NCBI GenBank assembly: GCA_012515085.1 | Contig: JAAYZB010000246.1 | Span: 1-5,625 of the forward strand | DNA from: Acholeplasmataceae bacterium | GTDB taxonomy: Bacteria > Bacillota_I > Bacilli_A > Izemoplasmatales > Hujiaoplasmataceae | Length of the DNA: 5,625 bases | Direction of reading: 5' to 3' | Shown here: positions 1-5,625 of the stretch, in pieces | How the letters are laid out: every line of letters begins with the position of its first letter | Numbering within the stretch: the first letter of the stretch is position 1 | Translations under genes and position numbers: made by a program | Notes under the pieces: generated by a model | Database searches by the model: none | What the model was told of the DNA's origin: nothing | The model's input: only the letters and a program-made list of their open reading frames with translations

Positions 1-309
1 AAAGATGTTTCAAAATCGCGTTTCAAAATCGATTACCCTTACGTACGACCTTACTACATGGAAGCACACCTGCTTTTGTTCGGAATCACGAATGCTACTT
101 ATGGTGATACAGACCTGAAGATATTTGACAAGGATCGACTGATTTGCGAATGTGTTTTTTTTGAAAATAAGATTGATCGCGAAACGTACAATAAAGCAAT
201 TCAAGGTTATATTGCTGATCCGAATAAGAATGTTTCGAATTTGCTCGATTACTCTAAGAAGCGACGAATACTAAAGAAAATCAAAAGCCGGATTGGTATC
301 TGGTTGTAG
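1..309 (+). CDS. abiEi: AbiEi-family type IV antitoxin, C-terminal part (5' end outside the window)
   Basis: The reading frame is open from the first base of the window to the TAG at 307-309, giving the last 102 residues of a protein whose start lies upstream. The segment FDKDRLICECVFFENKIDRE followed by YIADPNKNVSNLLDYSKKRR matches the conserved C-terminal region of AbiEi-like antitoxins, usually about 200 residues, in which a DxxRxIC-like motif precedes helices ending in a basic tail (KKRRILKKIKSR). In this family an N-terminal winged-helix domain, not visible here, binds the operon promoter, and the C-terminal domain counteracts the AbiEii toxin without forming a tight protein complex (type IV antitoxin). 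The AbiEii gene follows 61 nt downstream on the same strand, which supports the call. The ATG at 58 is internal and is not the start. The family call is confident; the exact subfamily is not. Confidence 0.82.
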   Translation, partial: KDVSKSRFKIDYPYVRPYYMEAHLLLFGITNATYGDTDLKIFDKDRLICECVFFENKIDRETYNKAIQGYIADPNKNVSNLLDYSKKRRILKKIKSRIGIWL

Positions 310-354
310 ATCAATGATTCGAACGTTCTTTGGAAAACGAATAAGATCACTATA

Positions 355-361
355 AGAAAGG
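355..361 (+). promoter_or_regulatory. Ribosome binding site that fixes the abiEii start
   Basis: AGAAAGG lies 9 nt before the ATG at 371. The in-frame TTG at 362 directly abuts this site and the TTG at 368 is only 6 nt away, so the ATG at 371 is the best-placed start codon. Confidence 0.65.
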
Positions 362-370
362 TTGTTATTG

Positions 371-1267
371 ATGACAGATTTGGGAACGTCAGTTCTTGCG
401 CGTCTAAAAAGAAAATCAAAAGAGAGCGGAAAATCTCTTCAACTCCTTTTGCAGCTGTTTTGCCAGGAAGAGTTTTTGCGTCGATTGAGCAAATCAGAAT
501 ATGTGGATCATCTTGTATTGAAAGGGGGAATGTTCATCTACACGCGCAGTAATTTTGTTAGCAGATCTACTGCTGACATTGATTTTCTTTTGCAGAAACA
601 ACCTGGGAGTATTGGAGATATCCAAAGAATGGTTGACGAAATCATATCCATCGATACTGGAAACAATTTTATTAAATTGATTTCTCAAAGCTTTGAGACA
701 ATATCACCACAACGAAAGTATAAGGGCGTGAGCTTTCAGCTCGTTGGACAAATCAAAAACACAAAAACGCCTTTCAATGTCGATATTGGCATTGGTGATG
801 TAGTTGTTCCGGAACCCGAGAAACTAATTATCCCAGTGCAACTGGAAGATTTTATACCAGCTGAGATTCTAACGTACTCATTAGAAAGCACAATTGCAGA
901 AAAATTCGAAGCACTGATCCAAAGGCAACAATTGACGAGTCGCATGAAAGATATTTACGATATTTATTATCTCTCGAACCAATTTGACTTTGATGGCAGT
1001 CTGCTCCAACAGGCTATATGGGAAACTATAACAAATAGGGGTTCATTTTATGAAGAAGACAGCCTCGATAAGGTCATCGCATTATCTCAAGACCCAGATA
1101 TTCAAGTTCGCTGGCGTCAATTCCTTTATCGAACAAGACTGCCGGAGCTCTTTCTTAAGGATGTGTTGAATGGCATTGACAAGTTCATTCGACCGGTGTG
1201 GGTTTCAATCATTCAAGAGGGGAAATTTGATAAGAATTGGAGTGCTTCAATCGGAACTTGGGACTGA
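371..1267 (+). CDS. abiEii: AbiEii/AbiGii-family nucleotidyltransferase toxin
   Basis: Complete gene of 298 residues from ATG 371. The protein carries the DNA-polymerase-beta-like nucleotidyltransferase signature: LKGG at about residues 50-53, then RSTADIDF with acidic residues D69 and D71, and a third candidate carboxylate D138 in FNVDIGIGD. Further on are the family-specific helices SLESTIAEKFEAL (about 170-182, E177/K178) and RMKDIYDIYYL (about 191-201), matching the conserved AEK and RxKDxYD blocks of AbiEii. Family members inhibit growth by transferring nucleotides to a target, shown to be tRNA for some homologues, and act as abortive-infection toxins in the cytoplasm. No signal peptide or membrane segment is seen. 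It forms an operon with the upstream AbiEi antitoxin; the 61-nt gap is longer than the short overlap often found in abiE operons. All motif residues are intact, so it looks functional. The chromosomal target in this host cannot be told from sequence. Confidence 0.88.
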   Translation: MTDLGTSVLARLKRKSKESGKSLQLLLQLFCQEEFLRRLSKSEYVDHLVLKGGMFIYTRSNFVSRSTADIDFLLQKQPGSIGDIQRMVDEIISIDTGNNFIKLISQSFETISPQRKYKGVSFQLVGQIKNTKTPFNVDIGIGDVVVPEPEKLIIPVQLEDFIPAEILTYSLESTIAEKFEALIQRQQLTSRMKDIYDIYYLSNQFDFDGSLLQQAIWETITNRGSFYEEDSLDKVIALSQDPDIQVRWRQFLYRTRLPELFLKDVLNGIDKFIRPVWVSIIQEGKFDKNWSASIGTWD

Positions 1268-1363
1268 TTTCTTATTCATGTAATAGCATTATGTTAATGA
1301 GTAATTATCAATGCTCATCAAGATTATTCTTTAGTATATTTTTTAATACAGATTTACAAAACC
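1268..1363. terminator. Convergent intergenic gap with a weak two-part stem-loop, possible bidirectional terminator
   Basis: abiEii and ietS converge here with 96 bp between their stop codons. AGCATT (1285-1290) pairs with AATGCT (1310-1315), and inside it TAAT (1295-1298) pairs with ATTA (1304-1307) around a GAGTA loop. A run of six T lies at 1339-1344, too far from the stem for a classical Rho-independent terminator on the plus strand. The stem is AT-rich and interrupted, so the call is weak; the location is what makes it plausible. Confidence 0.22.
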
Positions 1364-3928
1364 TTAAATCTTCACCCTAGTTGTTATTCTCTGTGCTATC
1401 TTGGAATATACATCAATATCGACTGTATCTTTCATCTCAAATGAAACCATCACAGCAAACGGCACGGGTAATGCAAACTTTTTATCAGCGTCACCGCGAC
1501 AGTTGATCTTAATGCTTATTGCCTGATCCTCGTCCCAAACAACTGCGGAATCATCCTCAAAAATTTCATGCTGTACAGATCCACGTTGTGTTGCTTTAGA
1601 ATCAATGTCTAATCGATTATCTAGCAACTTTTTGATTCTATTTTCTATAGAAAACCATAATTGGACACCACGATATTTATGCGTGGAAGAAACAAAAGGG
1701 GGAAAATAGGTTAATGTAGTAGTAAGTCGGCGATGAATTTTAGATGACAAATCGAAGGGTAGAGGCAGGTCATATTCAACCGCTTCGCCTATTTTCAAAG
1801 AACCATATCCTACTAATGACACCCTATGCTTTGTGCATTCAATAACGCGATCGATTACTGGTTTCCCATATCCTAAGAAACGATGTAGTTTTGTTGACCT
1901 TTCCTTCCTCGTTCTTAATCCAAGTGTATTTGCATACTTATCTGTCAATTCCCCCCATTGAGCGCCATGAATAAGCATAGCCTTTATCAATAAAGCAATC
2001 TGTGCTTGTGGTATTACTTCTCCTGAATTTTGAAAAACCTCCAAAAGTGAATCATAACAGCGTGATGCTTCATGAGAAATAAGTGCTGCCGAATTGCTCG
2101 TTCCAAATGTATACATCATTAAAGTTGCTTTTCCCATAGCCCCTTGAGGTGCTATTGATGCAATACCTGGCCCCCGTGTAGGGAAATTTTTCCACGCAAT
2201 CTCATTACTTCCAATACCTTTACTGAAATCGTCACCAATCCCACTTCGCCCACCAGGAAACAAAATATCAGGCTTTACCGCATTGTTCTTGCCCATACCC
2301 ACTGAACTGAATGCAGATGGTAGCCCATCTGAACATGGCATCACTAGACGAGGATCCTTAGATAAATTGTAAAAATCCTCGAATGTAGATCCCACAGTGA
2401 GAGCACTTACACTTTCTGCAGGCGAAAGCAATCTAAGATTTCTAGATTCTTTGAAAATGTGACGAATAATTGCTTCATCTCGGGTTTCGAGGTTAGCCTT
2501 AGAAAAATCATCGAATGGCATGCCAGTTTTAATATTTTCCAGATGATTTCCTGCGCTTACTACAAATAAGACGCCATACTTATAACTAAGCCAATCTAAG
2601 AGTCGGGCCAAAGGGCTCATTAATCTATCAAATTGACGATAAGTTATACCAAACGAGAGATTTATAACTTTTATTGATGGAGCAACCTTACCTTCATTGT
2701 CTTCAAACAGTCGTCTAACTGCAATATGAATTTTATCCACCAACAGAATATCTTCTGGTATTTCTTCTCCAAAACCTTCTATCTTTCTTACTGGTCTCAT
2801 TATCGGCCGAACGTATAGTTTGTGATTCGAAACATGGTTTATATGTTTGATGTCTCCGAAAATAATGATCGATGCCATTGATGTGCCATGTTTCCTATTT
2901 CGCACTTCATAGTCTTTGGCATAATTTTCAGGATCATCTACTATCAATCTTTCCTTTAATAGTGGATGGTTTTCTTGTGGTAAGCCATCGAAAAGCGCAA
3001 TTATTGGTTCTTCATTAATATCACCAGGAGATGGGATGTTTAATTCAACATCAGAAAACATTTCCTCAGGGATAATCACGGCTTGTCCAACTGGTCTGAA
3101 GAACATGATTTGATCAGCAATTACAATCGAATACGTCCGATTACCATTTATGATGTCTTCCGCGACGCCTCTTGGTATGGAAGCCAAGACTCCATGATAT
3201 GATATTTCGGGGATGACCGAACTCGAAAGAACTTGTCCCCCTAACGACTCAAGATCCTCTATTAACTGTTGCTGAGCTTCTTCTCGCTTCGCTTTGCTCA
3301 ACCTAAATACCAACTCAAATTCACATTTTACGTTACCTAAGGTTGGATTTTTTAGATCCTCCCGCCAGATGTCCAGAATACCAGTTTCTTCAATTCTTTC
3401 CTTATAGCTCCAAAAATGAATGTCCTCCAATCTGTCAAAGATGTGTTTCAAACCTGTTTTACCACGTGGAAATTTTGTATTTTTGTCCTTGCTATATGAA
3501 TCCCAAAGATGTAACATTTCATCCATTGCCCTTGCATTAGAGAGGACGCAATACAGCTTTCCGGTGATAGTTGTCACATTCTCGTTACGAGTCTTACCAT
3601 CATCTTTTAGAGCATAGAAGTCGTCGTCCGTTTCAATCTCTTCCTGCACATCTAAAATCCATTCCATATCTGTGCCGAAATGTTTGACAGCTGTAAAAAA
3701 AGATTCAACATCTTCTTTTACCTTGAACACGAGGGTTTTCTCAGATTCTAAACCCGACGGGGAGTCGCTTAGTCGGGCCACTGCGGTCTGCAAAGCGGAC
3801 ATCACAGGACCAAGTCGTTGAACCTGTCTAGCGTGTGATGGAAGATTCAGCTTAGAGCCACCTCCAAAAGGTTTTGTTTTATCCGATTTACGAGGTTGAC
3901 CGAAGAGGAGAATGGGACGTTCCGCCAT
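1364..3928 (-). CDS. ietS: IetS-like subtilisin-family (S8) serine protease of an IetAS system
   Basis: Complete 854-residue protein with all four S8 catalytic blocks in the correct order: Asp314 in IIALFDGLP, His347 in RKHGTSMAS, oxyanion-hole Asn461 in VVSAGNH, and nucleophile Ser611 in FGTSNSAA. About 300 residues precede the catalytic domain (a Gly/Pro-rich start RPILLFGQPRK, then a mixed charged region), and about 230 follow Ser611, ending in a probable beta-rich segment. There is no signal peptide, so the protease should be cytoplasmic, unlike secreted subtilisins. It directly follows an AAA+ ATPase gene with a TAATG overlap (TAA 3930-3928, ATG 3928-3926), implying translational coupling; AAGGG at 3942-3938, inside the end of ietA, is the likely ribosome binding site. 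A subtilase coupled to an AAA+ ATPase is the hallmark of IetAS, in which IetS is the toxic effector and IetA its antidote or regulator on Ti plasmids, and which also acts against phages. The substrate is unknown. The gene is much longer than a bare subtilase domain because of its two flanking regions. Confidence 0.88.
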   Translation of the reverse strand: MAERPILLFGQPRKSDKTKPFGGGSKLNLPSHARQVQRLGPVMSALQTAVARLSDSPSGLESEKTLVFKVKEDVESFFTAVKHFGTDMEWILDVQEEIETDDDFYALKDDGKTRNENVTTITGKLYCVLSNARAMDEMLHLWDSYSKDKNTKFPRGKTGLKHIFDRLEDIHFWSYKERIEETGILDIWREDLKNPTLGNVKCEFELVFRLSKAKREEAQQQLIEDLESLGGQVLSSSVIPEISYHGVLASIPRGVAEDIINGNRTYSIVIADQIMFFRPVGQAVIIPEEMFSDVELNIPSPGDINEEPIIALFDGLPQENHPLLKERLIVDDPENYAKDYEVRNRKHGTSMASIIIFGDIKHINHVSNHKLYVRPIMRPVRKIEGFGEEIPEDILLVDKIHIAVRRLFEDNEGKVAPSIKVINLSFGITYRQFDRLMSPLARLLDWLSYKYGVLFVVSAGNHLENIKTGMPFDDFSKANLETRDEAIIRHIFKESRNLRLLSPAESVSALTVGSTFEDFYNLSKDPRLVMPCSDGLPSAFSSVGMGKNNAVKPDILFPGGRSGIGDDFSKGIGSNEIAWKNFPTRGPGIASIAPQGAMGKATLMMYTFGTSNSAALISHEASRCYDSLLEVFQNSGEVIPQAQIALLIKAMLIHGAQWGELTDKYANTLGLRTRKERSTKLHRFLGYGKPVIDRVIECTKHRVSLVGYGSLKIGEAVEYDLPLPFDLSSKIHRRLTTTLTYFPPFVSSTHKYRGVQLWFSIENRIKKLLDNRLDIDSKATQRGSVQHEIFEDDSAVVWDEDQAISIKINCRGDADKKFALPVPFAVMVSFEMKDTVDIDVYSKIAQRITTRVKI

Positions 3929-4941
3929 TATTCACCACCCTTGTCTATAGAAGAAGCATCATCGCAACTTTCAGTTATTGGATACAAATCTAGTGCTTTT
4001 TCTGTAATGATTTTTGTTTTCGCATCAGGTAACTGCAATATGTATTGTCTGTATACAGATAATCCAAATTCCTCCGCCTCAGCGAAACTTCGACCTAGTA
4101 GTCTTCTAGCTAGAGTAGAGGAGGCATATCCGAAAGAAAACCCATTAAACGAATATTGTTTTTCAAATAACTCGAACCACTTTTGTAAATCACCTCGGCT
4201 AGGTTTGGGTAGTTCCAGTCGAATTTGGAATCTTCGCCATGCTGCTTTGTCTAGCAAGCTATCGTGATTTGTTGCAGCGATTGCAATTACATAACTTGGT
4301 AAGGAATCAATTTGCAATAAGAGAGAACTTACTACCCTTTTTATCTCCCCGGTTTCGTGGATATCTCCTCGTTCTTTCCCAATAGTTTCGAATTCATCAA
4401 AGAAAAGGACACACTGACGTGTCTTTGCGTAATCAAAAAGTTTCACAAGGCGCGAGGCTGTTTCGCCCAAGTATGCACCTATAAGACTTTCATATCTTAC
4501 TGTAAGTAATGGTAGCATCAGAGCTTCAGCGATTGCTTCTGCTAGTGAGGTTTTGCCATTCCCTGGAGGTCCAATCAGTAGTATTTTATTTCGAGGTTCT
4601 ATTCCGTAAGATCGGAGTAAATCCGCTCGCATTTGTTCTTCGATTAACTGTTTACAGCTATCAACAATTTTCTGTGATAACAGCAATTGTTCTAGCTTTT
4701 TCTCAGGGATACTTTCGAAAACCAGACCCTCCCCATTGCCGTTTCTAATCATCGGCATGTTTAGATCTTTAGTGGGAGCCTTCAAGGATACACGTAGTAT
4801 ATCCTCAATTCTCTTTGCCAAAACGCCATGTTGCTTAGACCTCTCTTCAGCGCAAATAGCTTCAGCTGCTTTCCGGAAGTTCACATGATCGTTATTTAAA
4901 CCAAATCTTATAATATCTAATAACAAGTCTGCCCTAGCCAT
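3928..4941 (-). CDS. ietA: IetA-like AAA+ ATPase of an IetAS system
   Basis: Complete 337-residue AAA+ protein. After a helical N-terminal region (about 1-115) come Walker A GPPGNGKT (124-131, K130), a likely pore-loop stretch YESLIGAYLGET (150-161), Walker B VLFFDEF (178-184, D182/E183), sensor 1 in AIAATNH (N225), an arginine-finger pair in AAWRRF (R236/R237) and a sensor 2-like GRSF (R284). All ATPase residues are present, so an active hexameric ATPase is expected. The C-terminus is short and acidic. The protein lacks a peptidase domain of its own; the S8 protease is encoded immediately downstream, overlapping by one base. In characterised IetAS, IetA neutralises or controls IetS and both are needed for defence. 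The ATG at 4941 is fixed by a near-perfect AAAGGAGGT six nt upstream. The gene lies 35 nt after the XRE regulator with no convincing promoter between them, so it is probably cotranscribed with it. It could instead be a general substrate-feeding AAA partner; the pairing favours IetA. Confidence 0.87.
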   Translation of the reverse strand: MARADLLLDIIRFGLNNDHVNFRKAAEAICAEERSKQHGVLAKRIEDILRVSLKAPTKDLNMPMIRNGNGEGLVFESIPEKKLEQLLLSQKIVDSCKQLIEEQMRADLLRSYGIEPRNKILLIGPPGNGKTSLAEAIAEALMLPLLTVRYESLIGAYLGETASRLVKLFDYAKTRQCVLFFDEFETIGKERGDIHETGEIKRVVSSLLLQIDSLPSYVIAIAATNHDSLLDKAAWRRFQIRLELPKPSRGDLQKWFELFEKQYSFNGFSFGYASSTLARRLLGRSFAEAEEFGLSVYRQYILQLPDAKTKIITEKALDLYPITESCDDASSIDKGGE

Positions 4942-4947
4942 TTAGCT

Positions 4948-4956
4948 ACCTCCTTT
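4948..4956 (-). promoter_or_regulatory. Strong Shine-Dalgarno of ietA
   Basis: On the minus strand AAAGGAGGT stands 6 nt before the ATG of ietA. It is the strongest ribosome binding site in the window, clearly stronger than the one before the XRE regulator, so the ATPase (the presumed antidote) should be made efficiently. Confidence 0.75.
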
Positions 4957-4976
4957 CGTATAACTACTACAATCTC

Positions 4977-5192
4977 TCATCGGGCTTTATAATCGCGTAA
5001 TTCAATGGGTATATCAATAAAATTACCATCACAGAACTCAAAAAAAGTCTTTAGTGCAAGATTACTAGGCACAACCCTTTTGTTCTCCCATCGATTGATT
5101 GATGAAAAACTAACATTTAAAGCTTTTGCCAATTCATTTTGACTTAATTCCAACATAAAGCGAACATCTTTAATGAATTCCGATAGTTCCAT
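4977..5192 (-). CDS. XRE-family HTH regulator, probable controller of the ietAS operon
   Basis: Small DNA-binding protein of 71 residues (78 if the upstream ATG at 5213 is used). Almost the whole protein is a Cro/C1-type helix-turn-helix: LSQNELAKALNVSFSSINRWENKRVVPS contains the classic SQ-ELAxxLNVS-xxINRWENxxxxPS pattern, with a short C-terminal tail ending RDYKAR. The start at 5192 is preferred because AGAGAG lies 6 nt upstream, whereas the ATG at 5213 has no Shine-Dalgarno and sits at the edge of a palindromic operator near the predicted transcription start. It is the first gene of the xre-ietA-ietS operon. Two TATAGCA-N2-TGCTATA palindromes lie directly upstream and are the obvious binding sites, so negative autoregulation is inferred. 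In size and layout it resembles the controller proteins of restriction-modification systems and phage Cro. It is not part of the minimal two-gene IetAS described from Ti plasmids as I know it. The family call is secure; the regulatory target is inference. Confidence 0.85.
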   Translation of the reverse strand: MELSEFIKDVRFMLELSQNELAKALNVSFSSINRWENKRVVPSNLALKTFFEFCDGNFIDIPIELRDYKAR

Positions 5193-5212
5193 ATCTCGCT
5201 CTCTAGGTATCA

Positions 5213-5228
5213 TATAGCAAGTGCTATA
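5213..5228. promoter_or_regulatory. Palindromic operator 1 for the XRE regulator
   Basis: TATAGCA (5213-5219), two central bases AG, then TGCTATA (5222-5228): a perfect 7-bp inverted repeat. The symmetry extends to 9-bp arms over 5211-5230. It shares its half-sites exactly with the second palindrome at 5235-5250. It covers the transcription start expected from the extended -10 at 5233-5241, so a bound HTH dimer there should block initiation. Assignment to the neighbouring XRE protein is inferred from position. Confidence 0.72.
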
Positions 5229-5232
5229 TGCA

Positions 5233-5241
5233 ATTATAGCA
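5233..5241 (-). promoter_or_regulatory. Extended -10 promoter element of the xre-ietA-ietS operon
   Basis: On the minus strand the sequence reads TGCTATAAT, which is a consensus TATAAT (5238-5233) preceded by the TGn extension. The hexamer at 17 bp spacing (TACCTT, 5261-5256) is a poor -35, which an extended -10 can offset. The predicted start is near 5226, inside operator 1, and the element overlaps operator 2, so one or both operators would occlude RNA polymerase. Confidence 0.55.
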
Positions 5242-5250
5242 CCTGCTATA
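5235..5250. promoter_or_regulatory. Palindromic operator 2 for the XRE regulator
   Basis: TATAGCA (5235-5241), centre CC, TGCTATA (5244-5250): the same half-sites as operator 1 with a different two-base centre. The centres of the two palindromes are 22 bp apart, about two helical turns, so two dimers would sit on nearly the same DNA face and could bind cooperatively. It overlaps the TGCTATAAT promoter element. Confidence 0.72.
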
Positions 5251-5445
5251 GATTTAAGGTATATTATGCAATTCTTGTTACCTTGAAATCAACCCACCTA
5301 TCAGCCTGTAGATACATTAATCAAAGATGGTCCTCAATTTATGCCTCATACCTTCTTTCTTGAATTGGCAAAAATCCCGTGACCGTTGTTTATGTATTAG
5401 CAAGCCTCAATACAGAGGAGCAAATACAAGAAACGAGGTCAGAAT
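5251..5445. other. Junction between the defence cargo and the ICE transfer region, no convincing gene
   Basis: No gene with credible coding character is seen on either strand. Apart from the possible minus-strand promoter at 5263-5292 the stretch appears empty. A TTGGCA at 5365-5370 matches the -35 consensus at five of six bases, but the best-spaced hexamer downstream (TTTATG at 5389-5394) is poor, so a promoter for the maff2 gene is only a weak possibility. GC rises toward the right end. No transposon end, tRNA or clear att repeat was recognised. Confidence 0.35.
5263..5292 (-). promoter_or_regulatory. Possible second, upstream promoter for the xre operon
   Basis: On the minus strand TTGATT (5292-5287, four of six matches to the -35 consensus) is followed after 18 bp by CATAAT (5268-5263, five of six matches to the -10). 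Its start would fall near 5256, so both operators would lie in the early transcribed region. It is an alternative or addition to the extended -10 promoter; sequence alone does not decide. Confidence 0.3.
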
Positions 5446-5625
5446 ATGGGATTTTTCAATGAAGCAATCAACATTCTCAAAGTATTGGTCATTGCCCTTG
5501 GAGCAGGGCTGTCTGTCTGGGGCGTTATCAACCTGCTCGAAGGCTATGGCAATGACAACCCAGGTGCCAAGAGCCAGGGAATCAAACAGCTCATGGCTGG
5601 CGGTGGGGTTGTCCTGATTGGGGTC
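5446..5625 (+). CDS. Maff2-family small membrane protein of the ICE conjugation machinery (3' end outside the window)
   Basis: The first 60 codons are visible and the frame is still open at the window edge. The protein has a hydrophobic helix (about residues 8-30, LKVLVIALGAGLSVWGVINL), a conserved loop LEGYGNDNPGAKSQGIKQLM (31-50) and the start of a second hydrophobic helix (AGGGVVLIGV). This pattern is characteristic of Maff2 proteins, short two-helix membrane proteins encoded in the type IV secretion-like transfer modules of clostridial conjugative transposons, usually between the VirD4/TcpA coupling-protein gene and VirB6/PrgI/VirB4-type genes; a VirB2-like pilin or channel role is suspected but not established. 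GAGG at 5435-5438 lies 7 nt before the ATG. GC over the visible part is about 52% by count, above the neighbouring cargo. No coupling-protein gene precedes it here, consistent with an insertion upstream. Confidence 0.85.
   Translation, partial: MGFFNEAINILKVLVIALGAGLSVWGVINLLEGYGNDNPGAKSQGIKQLMAGGGVVLIGV

Noticed and set aside
58..309. ATG at 58 as the start of a small 83-residue gene
   Set aside because: The same frame is open back to base 1 and the upstream residues continue the AbiEi-like pattern, so it is an internal methionine of a truncated gene.
330..356. TTGGAA ... TATAAG as an internal promoter for abiEii
   Set aside because: The spacer is only 15 bp and the -10 would overlap the ribosome binding site, leaving almost no leader.
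362..370. TTG codons at 362 and 368 as abiEii starts
   Set aside because: They touch or nearly touch the AGAAAGG ribosome binding site, and the ATG at 371 has ideal spacing.
3896..4267. Open frame of 123 codons on the plus strand
   Set aside because: It is antisense to the ietA 3' half, where the ATPase frame is strongly supported by AAA+ motifs.
5228..5273. Direct repeat ATGCAATT at 5228-5235 and 5266-5273, considered as an iteron or att core
   Set aside because: Eight AT-rich bases repeated twice within 46 bp are not significant alone; the palindromes explain the region better.
5287..5382. 31-codon open stretch ending at TGA 5380-5382, considered as the 3' remnant of an interrupted ICE gene
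   Set aside because: A frame this short is expected by chance and its translation did not resemble any family I know.
5327..5617. Open frame of 96 codons on the plus strand at the right end
   Set aside because: It runs out of frame through the clearly recognisable Maff2 coding sequence and has no recognisable motifs or ribosome binding site.
1..5625. CRISPR arrays, tRNA or rRNA genes, insertion sequence ends
   Set aside because: No regularly spaced repeats, no cloverleaf-like sequence and no transposase or terminal inverted repeats were recognised on either strand.

Overview
The window is the edge of an integrative and conjugative element (ICE) from a low-GC Gram-positive bacterium, most likely one of the Clostridia. 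The evidence is the start of a Maff2-family conjugation membrane-protein gene at the right edge, together with strong Bacillota-type ribosome binding sites (for example AAAGGAGGT before ietA). To its left lies a block of accessory genes made of two defence or toxin-antitoxin modules that converge on each other.

Layout, left to right. Positions 1-1267 (+ strand) carry an AbiE-type type IV toxin-antitoxin pair: the last 102 codons of an AbiEi-family antitoxin, then a complete AbiEii nucleotidyltransferase toxin. Positions 1268-1363 are a short AT-rich convergent gap with a weak stem-loop. Positions 5192-1364 (- strand) form an operon read right to left: a small XRE-family HTH regulator, an AAA+ ATPase (IetA-like) and a large subtilisin-type S8 serine protease (IetS-like). 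ietA and ietS overlap by one base (TAATG). The regulator ends 35 nt before ietA. IetAS is known both as a plasmid-stabilising toxin-antitoxin pair of Agrobacterium Ti plasmids and as an anti-phage defence system.

The regulator is preceded by two near-identical 16-bp palindromes, TATAGCA-N2-TGCTATA, centred 22 bp apart. One overlaps an extended -10 promoter (TGCTATAAT) and the other covers the expected transcription start. This looks like an autoregulated controller switch driving xre-ietA-ietS, and it is the most interesting feature of the window.

Positions 5251-5445 hold no convincing gene. From 5446 the Maff2 gene begins at clearly higher GC (about 52% over the 180 visible bases, against roughly 40% in sampled lines of the cargo), which suggests the defence block was inserted next to the conserved transfer operon. 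All functions are assigned from motifs and remembered family resemblance; no database search was run.
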